Assembly (NCBI GenBank): GCA_027622005.1
Contig: JAQBZH010000002.1
Coordinates: 67,001-131,000, forward strand
DNA: 64,000 nucleotides
Direction: 5' to 3'
Source of the DNA: Bacteroidota bacterium
Lineage (GTDB): Bacteria; Bacteroidota; Rhodothermia; Rhodothermales; UBA10348
Shown here: piece after piece, positions 42,970 to 51,390 of the stretch
How positions within the stretch are numbered: position 1 is the stretch's first letter
Layout: every line of letters starts with the position of its first letter
Notes under the pieces: generated by a model
What the model saw: the letters and a program-made list of their open reading frames with translations, nothing else
Told to the model about the DNA's origin: nothing
Database searches by the model: none
Program-made: the position numbers and the translations under genes

Positions 42970-45456
42970 ATGCGCCTCCATTTAGCCACGCCCCTGTTCT
43001 TGTTCAATAAGACAGGCGTTTTCTCTTTTAGGATCTGGGCCATGATGGCTGTTGTGGCCTCTGCCTCCGTGATTGGCTGTTCCGATCGGAATGCCCTCGT
43101 ACTTAAAACCGAGACATTTCGTTTGGCGATTTCAAAAGAAGGCCAAGTGGTTCAATTGCAAGATGAGTCGAATGGAACGGAATACGTATCCCGCCCATCC
43201 CCCCTTTTGCAATTGCGAAAACAAGGGGAGTTCGTTACGCCTCAGTCAGCTAGAGCCAAAGGGGAAGGATTGGAATTAGTATTTCCCGGTGGATTTGTCG
43301 CGCAAATATCGGTCGAAGAGAAAGACACGCACCTGGTTTTTGAACTGGTAGAGCTATCCCAAGCCGACTCGGTTGATCTCGTTTTGTGGGGGCCTTTTGC
43401 GACATCAATCGATAAATCGATCGGTGAAACAGTGGGGGTAGCCCGAGGGGAATCGTTTGGAATTGGATTACAAGCCCTAAACATTAAAACGCTGGGTGGA
43501 TATCCGTGGAATGAAAACGATGCCATGCCGGAAATGGATATTTTCGAAGGAGGAAATTACCACGATATGGACCCGGCCAAGTCCCGTTCTGTGTTGTACC
43601 GCGTTGAGGCGGCCAAACCCGATTCCATGGGAAGCACGCTGCAAGCCTACACGCGGAATCGATCCGTGGACCGCATCATCAAGAATCAAGGATATGATCG
43701 ATATGTAGCCCCCGCTTATGATGATGGGGGGGTGATCGGGTCCAAAATAGCCCTTTTCGGTGTTCCCGTGCAGCAAACGCTAGCAACCATAGGCGAAATT
43801 GAGGTGGCCGAAGGGCTTCCACACCCTATGATTGACGGTGTTTGGGGGAAAATGTCCCCAACGGCGAACGCGGCCTACATCATCATGAACTTTAGTGAAG
43901 AGACGGCCGAAAAAGCCATGGATATCGTAGAAAAGGCCGGCCTTAGATATTTGTACCACGATGGTTTATTCGAAACGTGGGGGCACTTCAAAATTAATGA
44001 AAAGAGTTTCCCAGACGGTGTGGCGAGCCTGAAACGCATTTCCACTCGTGCAAGTGAGCGGGGTTTAATGGTAGGTACCCACAACCTCTCCAATTTCGTG
44101 ACGACCAACGATCCCTATGTGACCCCCATTCCCGACGCTCGATTGGCCAAAGTGGGGGGCACGAAGCTGTCAGAAGATCTTTCGGTCAGCTTGAGCACGA
44201 TTGCCATCGAAAGTCCTGATTTTTTCAATCAAGGGGGCAAAAGCTATTTGATGGCGGCTCAAATCGAAGATGAAATCGTCAAATTCACTTCGGTATCTCA
44301 GAAAGCTCCATGGCAATTGCTCGGCGTCGAACGAGGGGCCTTTGGAACGACTGCTTCAACTCATGCCTCCGGCGCCAAGATATCGAAGCTCGACGATCAC
44401 GGATACATGGTATTCCTAACGGAAACAGCCCTATCCGTGGAAATGGCAACGACTTTAGCCAAACTATACAATGAGACGGGGTTTCGTCAGATTTCTTTTG
44501 ATGGACTAGAGGGGAATCGGTCGACCGGGATGGGTAATTACGGGGAGTCGTTATTTGCGCAGGCATGGTACGATAACCTTAATGACGATATTCGATCACA
44601 TTACATCGCAGATGCCAGTCGAACCACGCATTATTTCTGGCACATGTATACCCGGATGAATTGGGGCGAACCCTGGTATGCGGGTTTTCGGGAGAGCCAG
44701 ACGGAATATCGTCTGAAAAACCAGGCTTATTTCGAGCGTAATCTGATGCCCGGGATGTTGGGTTGGTTCAAAATGACCCCAGAAACGAGTGTAGAAGACA
44801 TCGAATGGATGCTTTCCCTCTCCGCCGGATATGACGCAGGCTACGGTTTTGTAACATCCTATGATGCGGTTGAAAAGAATGGGAAATCTGATGAAATTTT
44901 GAGGTTACTGGGTGTCTGGGAAAAGCTGCGGCTTGGAGATGTATTTTCTGAAGATCAAAAGGCGCTGCTTAGGTCCCGCGACCAAGAGTTTCATTTATCG
45001 TTGTCAGAGGACGGCGCCTGGACGCTAACACCTAGCAAAGTCCACATTTTCAGACGATTTAACCGGGAACGTCAACCGGGCGAACCCCTCGAATCCAATT
45101 TTACGTTTGAATCAGGAGCCGTCGATGGCCCGGTTTCCTTCATTTTGACCGCCGATGGGGGGTCAGCCTCCCGAATCCGTTTCACGTTGGATAACAATGC
45201 GTCTGTAGAGATTCCACTTGGCCTAAAAGTGGGTGAATCCTTGGTTTATCGGGGTGGAACGGAAGCATTCTTGGTGGACCGGACCTGGCACGAGCTACGT
45301 TCCATACCCATGGATCCAGCCGCTTTGGGAGTTGGATCCGGATCTCATTCTCTCTCGCTAACCGCCGATATCAACGGGGATTCAGAGTCTTCATTACGCG
45401 TTGAAATTCGGCTCAAGGGTCAGGTTTTGGCCACGGGAGCGCTGCCTGGGAAATAG
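42970..45456 (+). CDS. Large candidate glycoside hydrolase lipoprotein
   Basis: I start at ATG 42970, because it precedes a signal ending VASASVIGC, a lipobox. The 828-residue protein begins with a beta-sandwich-like part (VLKTETFRLAISKEGQVVQLQDE). It then has a TIM-barrel-like region with YLYHDGLFETWGHFKINEKSFPDG and RQISFDGLEG, where acidic residues end strands as in glycosidases. A small insert (EIVKFTSVSQ to LLGVERGAFGTTASTHASGA) resembles a module I recall from phage tail and polysaccharide-degrading proteins. The last 150 residues are beta-rich. I cannot assign a CAZy family. The sulfatase converging on it suggests sulfated glycans. Confidence 0.65.
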   Translation: MRLHLATPLFLFNKTGVFSFRIWAMMAVVASASVIGCSDRNALVLKTETFRLAISKEGQVVQLQDESNGTEYVSRPSPLLQLRKQGEFVTPQSARAKGEGLELVFPGGFVAQISVEEKDTHLVFELVELSQADSVDLVLWGPFATSIDKSIGETVGVARGESFGIGLQALNIKTLGGYPWNENDAMPEMDIFEGGNYHDMDPAKSRSVLYRVEAAKPDSMGSTLQAYTRNRSVDRIIKNQGYDRYVAPAYDDGGVIGSKIALFGVPVQQTLATIGEIEVAEGLPHPMIDGVWGKMSPTANAAYIIMNFSEETAEKAMDIVEKAGLRYLYHDGLFETWGHFKINEKSFPDGVASLKRISTRASERGLMVGTHNLSNFVTTNDPYVTPIPDARLAKVGGTKLSEDLSVSLSTIAIESPDFFNQGGKSYLMAAQIEDEIVKFTSVSQKAPWQLLGVERGAFGTTASTHASGAKISKLDDHGYMVFLTETALSVEMATTLAKLYNETGFRQISFDGLEGNRSTGMGNYGESLFAQAWYDNLNDDIRSHYIADASRTTHYFWHMYTRMNWGEPWYAGFRESQTEYRLKNQAYFERNLMPGMLGWFKMTPETSVEDIEWMLSLSAGYDAGYGFVTSYDAVEKNGKSDEILRLLGVWEKLRLGDVFSEDQKALLRSRDQEFHLSLSEDGAWTLTPSKVHIFRRFNRERQPGEPLESNFTFESGAVDGPVSFILTADGGSASRIRFTLDNNASVEIPLGLKVGESLVYRGGTEAFLVDRTWHELRSIPMDPAALGVGSGSHSLSLTADINGDSESSLRVEIRLKGQVLATGALPGK

Positions 45457-45482
45457 CGTTCGGTCGTTAGGCCTGGCTCATG

Positions 45483-46925
45483 CTAACGCTTTACGTCTAC
45501 GACGTTTTTGCCTGGCTCTCGAGAGCCCCGGCCCTCTATTCCCTGAAGCGCATCTCCGAGTTCAGCGCGTTTTTCATTAGCCATTCGCGTAAGTCGTTCC
45601 ACCACATCAGGATGTAGGCTCGACACGTCGGTCTTCTCAGAAATATCTGTATTTAGATCGTACAGCTCCAGCCCGGTGATAGGCGTATAATCATACTTAC
45701 CAGGCATACCGTCCTTTCCGGGTACTTGGCCAATCATGGTTCGATAGGAATGCGGAAAATGAAGTTTCCAATTCCCACTTCTCATGGCGTGCAGCTCATT
45801 TCTGTTGTAATAAAAGTAGTAAGCTTCTTGAACAGGATCGGAGCTAGTTCCATCCATGAGCTTCCATATGGAACTCCCGTCAATCGGAAGTTTAGGGGGT
45901 GGTGCTGCGAGTAGGTCGACCATCGTGGGAAACACATCAATGGTCATGGCTGGGGCGGAAACTCGAAGGCCTTCAGGAATGACGCCAGGCCATCGGACAA
46001 GAAACGGTACTCGAACTCCGCCATCCCAGGTCGTTCCTTTACCCTCTCTCAACGGCAAGGCCGAGCCCGCATGATTGCCATAGCTCATCCAGGGGCCATT
46101 GTCTGAGATAAACATTACCAAGGTATTTTCATCAACACCCGTGGTTTTTAGGGTTTTCAAAACTTCCCCCACGGACCAATCAATCTCCGCGACAACATCG
46201 CCAAAAAGCCCAGCACCGCTCTTTCCAAATCGCTCTTCGGACACGGCCAAAGGTACGTGGGGCATCGGATGGGCCAGATAGAGAAAAAACGGGGTTTTGG
46301 CCGCGGCCTGGTTCGTGATAAACTCGACGGCTCGGGAAGTAAAATCAGTCGTAAAACGAGATTGATCGGTGTTTAATCCAACGGTATTGGTCCCTTCAAT
46401 AGTAGGTAAATCGACCCACGCTTCTGGGCTTTCCGGGTGATTGGGCCACATATCGTTGGAGTAGGGAATGCCATAAAATGTATCGAAACCATGCTCCGTT
46501 GGCAGAAAATCCGGGAGATGCCCCAAATGCCATTTGCCAAAAATGGCGGTCGCGTACGCCCGGCCTTTAAACAGTTCGGCGAGTGTCGTTTCGTCTGAAT
46601 GGATGCCATGGCTGTTGCTGGGTCCCAGCGCCCCATGAATGCCGATTCGGTTCGCATACGTTCCGGTTAACAGCGACGCCCTGGAAGCAGAACACACCGG
46701 TTGACTAACATAAAAATCAGTAAAAAGCGCTCCTTCCGAGGCCATTCGGTCTAGTTCGGGTGTTTTGTACGCCGTAGCCCCGTACGCTCCGATATCGGCA
46801 TAACCCAAATCATCAACAAAAATCAAAACGACATTTGGAGTAGTGCTACGCGGTTCGATTTGTGAATGTGAGCCCCAAAAACCGAACAATACGGCCGAGA
46901 GGGCAACGATTAGGGCTTTTTGCAT
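45483..46925 (-). CDS. Secreted sulfatase (arylsulfatase family)
   Basis: I start at ATG 46925 (MQKALIVALSAVLFG), giving a signal peptide and 480 residues. The metal motif is LIFVDDLGYADIG (Asp38-Asp39). The active-site segment is QPVCSASRASLLTG, with Cys78 to be converted to formylglycine; position 80 is Ala instead of the usual Pro, a common variant. Later blocks are GKWHLGHLPDFLPTEHGFD and MFISDNGPWMSYG. Being type I, it needs a formylglycine-generating enzyme, which is not in the window. It converges on the candidate glycan hydrolase with 26 bases between stops. Confidence 0.93.
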   Translation of the reverse strand: MQKALIVALSAVLFGFWGSHSQIEPRSTTPNVVLIFVDDLGYADIGAYGATAYKTPELDRMASEGALFTDFYVSQPVCSASRASLLTGTYANRIGIHGALGPSNSHGIHSDETTLAELFKGRAYATAIFGKWHLGHLPDFLPTEHGFDTFYGIPYSNDMWPNHPESPEAWVDLPTIEGTNTVGLNTDQSRFTTDFTSRAVEFITNQAAAKTPFFLYLAHPMPHVPLAVSEERFGKSGAGLFGDVVAEIDWSVGEVLKTLKTTGVDENTLVMFISDNGPWMSYGNHAGSALPLREGKGTTWDGGVRVPFLVRWPGVIPEGLRVSAPAMTIDVFPTMVDLLAAPPPKLPIDGSSIWKLMDGTSSDPVQEAYYFYYNRNELHAMRSGNWKLHFPHSYRTMIGQVPGKDGMPGKYDYTPITGLELYDLNTDISEKTDVSSLHPDVVERLTRMANEKRAELGDALQGIEGRGSREPGKNVVDVKR

Positions 46926-47121
46926 AGTTGTACAATGGGAAACGCACGATAAAACACCATTCAAAGGTATAGAAAAATACTTTACGGTAGCGGCCACAAC
47001 CGAAGCATCTGTAACTCTTTTCGGGGAGTCTCCGTAATGACTCCAGGCCGTCAAAAATCTGCCAACGCGTTCCGATTTTTTCGGAGTGTCCAGCTCAGCT
47101 TCACTTTACAGTAATAGCATC

Positions 47122-48168
47122 ATGCGTACAAAAATTCTAGGCTCTGTTCTCGTCGTTTTAACCGTCCTCGGCGGTATGCAATTATTTCAGAATATGACCA
47201 CAAGCAATCACTATGGTGATTCTGATGTCGACGTTGTCCGAACGGAAATCAAAGACATCAGAGGGATTGTAGCGAAGGTTCGTTTGAAACTGGACGGGGT
47301 GGACGCCATTCACGAGCAGGAAGGCGAAGTAATGATTGAAAAATCGTTTACGGTTAAAGCGGGTAGCAACCTCGTAGTTGATATCGTTCATTCGGACGTT
47401 GAAATTGTGACGGGAAGCGGCACTGAAGCGAGCGTGGTCGTTACGCTAAAATCATCCAATTTAGAGCGGGGCCGTACGCGATTTGAAGAGATGGAGTGGA
47501 ACGTTTATCAAGAAGGGGAAGCCTTGCTTGTAAAAGCCAAATCGCCCGGTAACAGTTGGTCGTTCAACGGGAACTGGAGCATTGATGTTTTGATTACGGT
47601 TCCATCTACCTTTAATGTTGATTTGAAGACCTCACATGGCGATGTGAATCTGGCTGATATCAACGGCCAAGTAAATATGCAAACCTCTCATGGTGACGTC
47701 GATTTCGGCGGTATCGAAGGAGATCATATTTCAATCAAATCATCTCATGGCGATATTTCCGGCAGCTCACTGAGCTCACCAAGGGTTGAAGTTGAAACGT
47801 CTCACGCAGACATTCAAATTGGCAAAGTGGACGCCAAAATTTTTAATGCGACCACATCACACGCCGATATTTCAATTGATAACGTAGTGGGGGCGGCTGA
47901 GATTTCGACGTCTCACGGAGACATTCGCGTTTTTCTGGCCGGAAATGAAGAAGCCAGACTTGCTACCGAACACGGTGACATTGACATTTCTATCAACGAG
48001 GACATGGGAGCTGATCTCGATTTTAAAGCCCCGGAAATCAATGTCGCAAAAGGCGTTAAGGTCAATGGTGAGAAACGGGAAAAAAGCGTTTCAGGCTCTA
48101 TTAATGGTGGCGGCGCTAGAATCTATGCCCGCACCACGCATGGCTCAATTGACATGAACAATCGATAA
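47122..48168 (+). CDS. DUF4097-type beta-solenoid protein with a histidine ladder
   Basis: I start at ATG 47122 (MRTKILGSVLVVLTVLGG), giving an N-terminal signal or anchor. From about residue 165 the protein repeats (T/S)SH(G/A)D(V/I) with His at 172, 190, 209, 228, 247, 265 and 284, a spacing of 18-19 residues; related copies are at 90 and 340. This is the turn period of the DUF4097 right-handed solenoid, so the His-x-Asp pairs would stack on one face. DUF4097 proteins have no agreed function. The gene is divergent from the sulfatase and ends at a hairpin terminator. Confidence 0.85.
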   Translation: MRTKILGSVLVVLTVLGGMQLFQNMTTSNHYGDSDVDVVRTEIKDIRGIVAKVRLKLDGVDAIHEQEGEVMIEKSFTVKAGSNLVVDIVHSDVEIVTGSGTEASVVVTLKSSNLERGRTRFEEMEWNVYQEGEALLVKAKSPGNSWSFNGNWSIDVLITVPSTFNVDLKTSHGDVNLADINGQVNMQTSHGDVDFGGIEGDHISIKSSHGDISGSSLSSPRVEVETSHADIQIGKVDAKIFNATTSHADISIDNVVGAAEISTSHGDIRVFLAGNEEARLATEHGDIDISINEDMGADLDFKAPEINVAKGVKVNGEKREKSVSGSINGGGARIYARTTHGSIDMNNR

Positions 48169-48171
48169 GAG

Positions 48172-48207
48172 GTAGGAGGGCTGTTTCGTATGGGACGGCC
48201 CTCCTAC
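48172..48207 (+). terminator. Hairpin terminator between DUF4097 and GNAT genes
   Basis: GTAGGAGGGC and GCCCTCCTAC form a 10-base stem, extendable by three more pairs with one G-T. It is followed on the plus strand by five T's at 48212-48216. It ends transcription of the DUF4097 gene and overlaps the last codon region of the convergent GNAT gene. Confidence 0.8.
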
Positions 48208-48719
48208 AATCGTTTTTCAAAATACCGTAGCGCCGTGCCTCGGTAGGTTGATTGACCCCTTTCTTCAAAGCCGCATCTCAAGTAAAAATCTCCAGCTCCG
48301 TTAATCGAATTATAAGCGTCGAGACGGATGGCTCCGGCACCTTTCTCTCTCGAAACGGCGGTTGCAAACTCCAAGAGTCTCATCCCAATTCCAGCGTGTT
48401 GACGGGACGGCAAAACAGCCATGTCGGTCAAATACATGGCCACAGGAAAAGGTTCGAAGTAGGCTAGGTCTATTGCCCAGGGTTTTTTGTTCGACAGACG
48501 AAGCATGCCTAAGATGGCATCCTGTTCTTTTGCGATAAGAATAGTTGAACTGTCAATGCTTTTTTCAACAGAAGAAAGATTGTCTGTAGCCGGCCAATGC
48601 CCGGCCCCAAATCGATCGTGGAAATCGTCAAAGACAGCCCTTTTCAGGAACACTAATTCCAGTGCGTCAGACATGACGGCTGTAGAAAGTGTTAGCCTGG
48701 AAGTTAGTTCGGCTGTCAC
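48204..48719 (-). CDS. GNAT family N-acetyltransferase (second of a pair)
   Basis: I take the GTG at 48719, which overlaps the TGA of the upstream GNAT gene (GTGA), a coupled arrangement; an ATG at 48674 (MSDALELVFLKR) is the alternative. The 171-residue protein has the GNAT core: ILIAKEQDAILGMLRL, a strand YLTDMAVLPSRQHAGIGMRLLEFA with the acetyl-CoA loop RQHAGIG, and a late strand YLRCGFEERG. The acceptor is unknown. It converges on the DUF4097 gene. Confidence 0.85.
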   Translation of the reverse strand: MTAELTSRLTLSTAVMSDALELVFLKRAVFDDFHDRFGAGHWPATDNLSSVEKSIDSSTILIAKEQDAILGMLRLSNKKPWAIDLAYFEPFPVAMYLTDMAVLPSRQHAGIGMRLLEFATAVSREKGAGAIRLDAYNSINGAGDFYLRCGFEERGQSTYRGTALRYFEKRL

Positions 48720-49102
48720 GGGCTTTGGATGATGACGGGTTGGTATTCCATATACACAAAGGCACCTTTGTGGCTGGCCTCAAAGTCGATTACCGGTTTG
48801 AATCCCAAGGAAAGGTACAGCGCCGTTGCTCGACTATTTTCAGGATCAACAAGGATCCTAGCCAAATGGTGTCGTCCCTCTGGCTTGAGTATGATTTGTC
48901 CATATCCGACCACGTGCTCACTTGATGTGACCGTCCAGGATTGTGCAGAGTCCCATATAATCTGTTGGGGAAGAGATGCACGATCAATTGGAAAGGGAAC
49001 GACGCCCCCGGACCACAAATCGCATTCCTCTTGATTTGTTACCCAGGTTGAGATTACGGGTAGGTCCGTTAAAATGGAGGAGCGAATAAGGGCTGAATGC
49101 AT
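48716..49102 (-). CDS. GNAT family N-acetyltransferase (first of a pair)
   Basis: The 128-residue protein is short for a GNAT but keeps the key parts: DLPVISTWVTNQEECDLW at the start, VVGYGQIILKPEGRHHLARILVDPE in the middle and ATALYLSLGFKPVID near the end. The canonical acetyl-CoA loop (Q/R-x-x-G-x-G/A) is not visible, since RILVDPENSRATALYLSLGF runs straight from the core strand to the late helix. The segment between them seems deleted, so activity is doubtful. Confidence 0.75.
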   Translation of the reverse strand: MHSALIRSSILTDLPVISTWVTNQEECDLWSGGVVPFPIDRASLPQQIIWDSAQSWTVTSSEHVVGYGQIILKPEGRHHLARILVDPENSRATALYLSLGFKPVIDFEASHKGAFVYMEYQPVIIQSP

Positions 49103-49159
49103 CGATGATGTTGGTCAAGGGTCTCTTTGCTAGACATTATCAAATAGGAGAGAGGCTTC

Positions 49160-49870
49160 CTATGGGAGTCTCCTCCATGCCGAGTAGAGATACTCTTGCT
49201 GAACTCCGTTTGGGGTGATATGCGTTTCGACTTTAGATTCCAGGAGCAAAAACGAGTGCGAAAAAATGCGCTCCAAGCTGGCCATTGAATGCCTATTTAC
49301 GCGGAGACCAGAGCAGGTGGGTGGCGCGTTCTTTGTGAAAACTCCCAAAATGAACACGGCGTTTGGCAGTAATGACTTAGCTAACCGCTGCAAGTACATA
49401 TCTATTTCCTTTTCAAACATGAAATGAAAAGCCGCTCGGTCGTGCCAGATTTTGACAGGCATTAAAAAGAGGTTCGGATCAAGAATATCTGCACAATTAA
49501 AATTGACCTCGAATGCTTTGGCCCCCAATCGATACACGGTTTCGTCTAGGGCTCGTTGGGAAAGATCAACAATAGTTACGTTTGAATAAAAATGACGAAG
49601 CAAATCGTCGACCAACGTAGAAGAGCCGCCACCTACATCTAAGACCGCACATTTCTCAGAATCCGAATATTTGAGAATCCAATTGAGCGAGGTTTGTAAA
49701 ACCGGGGCGTACCATCCTACTTGGTCATGGCGGTATTTCCCGTAAATGACATCCCAATGACTTGAATTTGAAGATCGTTCCATCGCGTGGGCCTTATCGA
49801 TAGGTGTTACGGACGTGCCATCACCAATTAACGCACCAATTTCTTCGGATGAGGTTTTCGGTTTGGGCAT
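49160..49870 (-). CDS. Class I SAM-dependent methyltransferase
   Basis: The 236-residue protein has the SAM-binding motif VLDVGGGSSTLVDDLL near residue 75. It also has the family-specific VKIWHDRAAFHFMFEK and a C-terminal CSGLRVNRHSMASLERIF and ETHITPNGVQQEYLYSAW, conserved from memory in a group of unassigned methyltransferases. The first 30 residues may be spurious: an internal ATG at 49783 (MERSSNSSHWDVIYGKY) is where homology usually begins. It is 57 bases upstream of the GNAT pair in the same run. Confidence 0.87.
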   Translation of the reverse strand: MPKPKTSSEEIGALIGDGTSVTPIDKAHAMERSSNSSHWDVIYGKYRHDQVGWYAPVLQTSLNWILKYSDSEKCAVLDVGGGSSTLVDDLLRHFYSNVTIVDLSQRALDETVYRLGAKAFEVNFNCADILDPNLFLMPVKIWHDRAAFHFMFEKEIDMYLQRLAKSLLPNAVFILGVFTKNAPPTCSGLRVNRHSMASLERIFSHSFLLLESKVETHITPNGVQQEYLYSAWRRLP

Positions 49871-49887
49871 TGGTTACACCCGGCTAG

Positions 49888-50265
49888 TTAAATTTGATAT
49901 CCGGCATCTTTCAGGGCGATTTCTGCGCGTTGCAAATCAACCTGCTTGACAAGAATATAGTCCGTATCAAAAGTGGAGATCGGAAAAATACTGATTTCGG
50001 CGGCGGCCAATGCCCCTGAAAGTCGGGCCACGATACCCGTCAAATTAAAATCAAGGGGTCCTTCCACCATAAAACAAGACCAATTTTCTTCTGTTTTGGC
50101 TTGAAGGATAGGAATCGAGGAGCGACACACGATGGACAACTCTTCTTTGGTACGACCCACAAAAAAAATGGAAGATCCTAAAACTGTAGGCGGGATCGAC
50201 CTGCTTGGATCAAGCCGGTGAATGGAAAACGTCTCGCTTAGTAACCGTAATCGTAATTCGTTCAT
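49888..50265 (-). CDS. ACT-domain protein (CASTOR-like)
   Basis: The 125-residue protein shows two ACT-like halves: FSIHRLDPSRSIPP to ELSIVCRSSIPI and SCFMVEGPLDFNLTGIVARLSGALAAAEISIFPISTFDTDYILVK. The second half matches ACT domains that sense amino acids. Similar stand-alone proteins are common and poorly characterised. It lies 17 bases before the methyltransferase and 5 bases after the glycosyltransferase gene, so it is probably cotranscribed with both. Confidence 0.85.
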   Translation of the reverse strand: MNELRLRLLSETFSIHRLDPSRSIPPTVLGSSIFFVGRTKEELSIVCRSSIPILQAKTEENWSCFMVEGPLDFNLTGIVARLSGALAAAEISIFPISTFDTDYILVKQVDLQRAEIALKDAGYQI

Positions 50266-50270
50266 TCGTG

Positions 50271-51341
50271 CTATTTAATTGTGCGACCCTTCCATTCAAT
50301 ACGGCCACGACTTCGCGTAAAGATCGAGTCAATCCCGATTAAAATTGTCAGAAGATAAGAGAATGGAGTCAGTAGCGTCACGATAAAAGAGTGATTCGTG
50401 GATTGATCGGTTATCCACTTCAAGGCATAGATCGAAAACAAAAACCAAATGTTAAAGAACGGAGCCGCCACAAAAATGAGGAAGTAAATAAGTAAGGTGA
50501 TGGAGGAAATCCAGGTAGATGAGCCGAGCGCAGCCGCCGAGTTCTTTCGAAATCCCTTCCAAGCTTCGCCAAAGCTGGAATACATGTAAACGGCCAGTTC
50601 GGAGCGAACATCATCTAGTAGTGGAATTAAACCTCGCTTGTGCAAATACCTCCCAATCATCACGTCTTCCAACACTTCATTTTTGGCAAACACGTGAGGC
50701 TCAAGCCGACGATAATCCTTCGTTTCGATCATCCAACATTGCCCGTTGACCGCGGATAGTTGATGGAAGGGCATATGTTTTCCGAGCCACCACGGTATGC
50801 AAGCCAGAATGAGATTGCCCACCATAGTCACAATGAGCTGACCGCGCCCTTTCAAGAGGGTCATTCCGGTGAGGATTGTACTAGTGGGCCGCGTCTCAAA
50901 ACGACGACACATCCTCTGAAGGGCTTCTGGGCTCTGAAATTCCGTGTCCGCGTCTATAAACAACAATACTTTTCCGGAAGCTTTGAGGGAGAGTTGGTAG
51001 CAAGCGTGAACTTTACCGACCCAGCCCTCTGGCAGTGCAGTTCCGCGCAATCCTGATACTCTTTCGTTTTCTGAAGCAGAAATAATAGACCAGGTATCGT
51101 CCGAGGAAAGGTCATCATAGACAATTAATTCCGCATTGGGATGATCTTGCAGATTGAACGACTGGATGAGCCGGGGCAAATGGTGCTCTTCGTTTCTGGC
51201 CGGTACCAGAACCGAAATTTTAGGAAGAGGCCCGGCCGCGTATGGTTTACTCTTTGCGTGTCTAAAGCGCATCAAGTTTCCAATCGCATTAACAATAAGC
51301 GCCCCATGGATGGCCGCTAGGACCCACAAAAAGACATTCAT
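50271..51341 (-). CDS. Membrane glycosyltransferase family 2
   Basis: The 356-residue protein has an N-terminal membrane segment, then a GT-A domain with ISVLVPARNEEHHLPRLIQSF, AELIVYDDLSSDDTW, the metal motif LFIDADTEFQSP, and the acceptor loop EVLEDVMIGRYLHKRG. Two or three membrane segments follow (about 275-345). The QxxRW motif of processive synthases is not seen; YSSFGEAWKGFRKNS stands there instead, as in carotenoid and lipid glycosyltransferases (CrtQ-like). A lipid acceptor is likely. Confidence 0.87.
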   Translation of the reverse strand: MNVFLWVLAAIHGALIVNAIGNLMRFRHAKSKPYAAGPLPKISVLVPARNEEHHLPRLIQSFNLQDHPNAELIVYDDLSSDDTWSIISASENERVSGLRGTALPEGWVGKVHACYQLSLKASGKVLLFIDADTEFQSPEALQRMCRRFETRPTSTILTGMTLLKGRGQLIVTMVGNLILACIPWWLGKHMPFHQLSAVNGQCWMIETKDYRRLEPHVFAKNEVLEDVMIGRYLHKRGLIPLLDDVRSELAVYMYSSFGEAWKGFRKNSAAALGSSTWISSITLLIYFLIFVAAPFFNIWFLFSIYALKWITDQSTNHSFIVTLLTPFSYLLTILIGIDSIFTRSRGRIEWKGRTIK

Positions 51342-51390
51342 GGAATCAATGAGTGCAAAAAAGACTCAAATAAACTCAGGTGCAAAGAAA

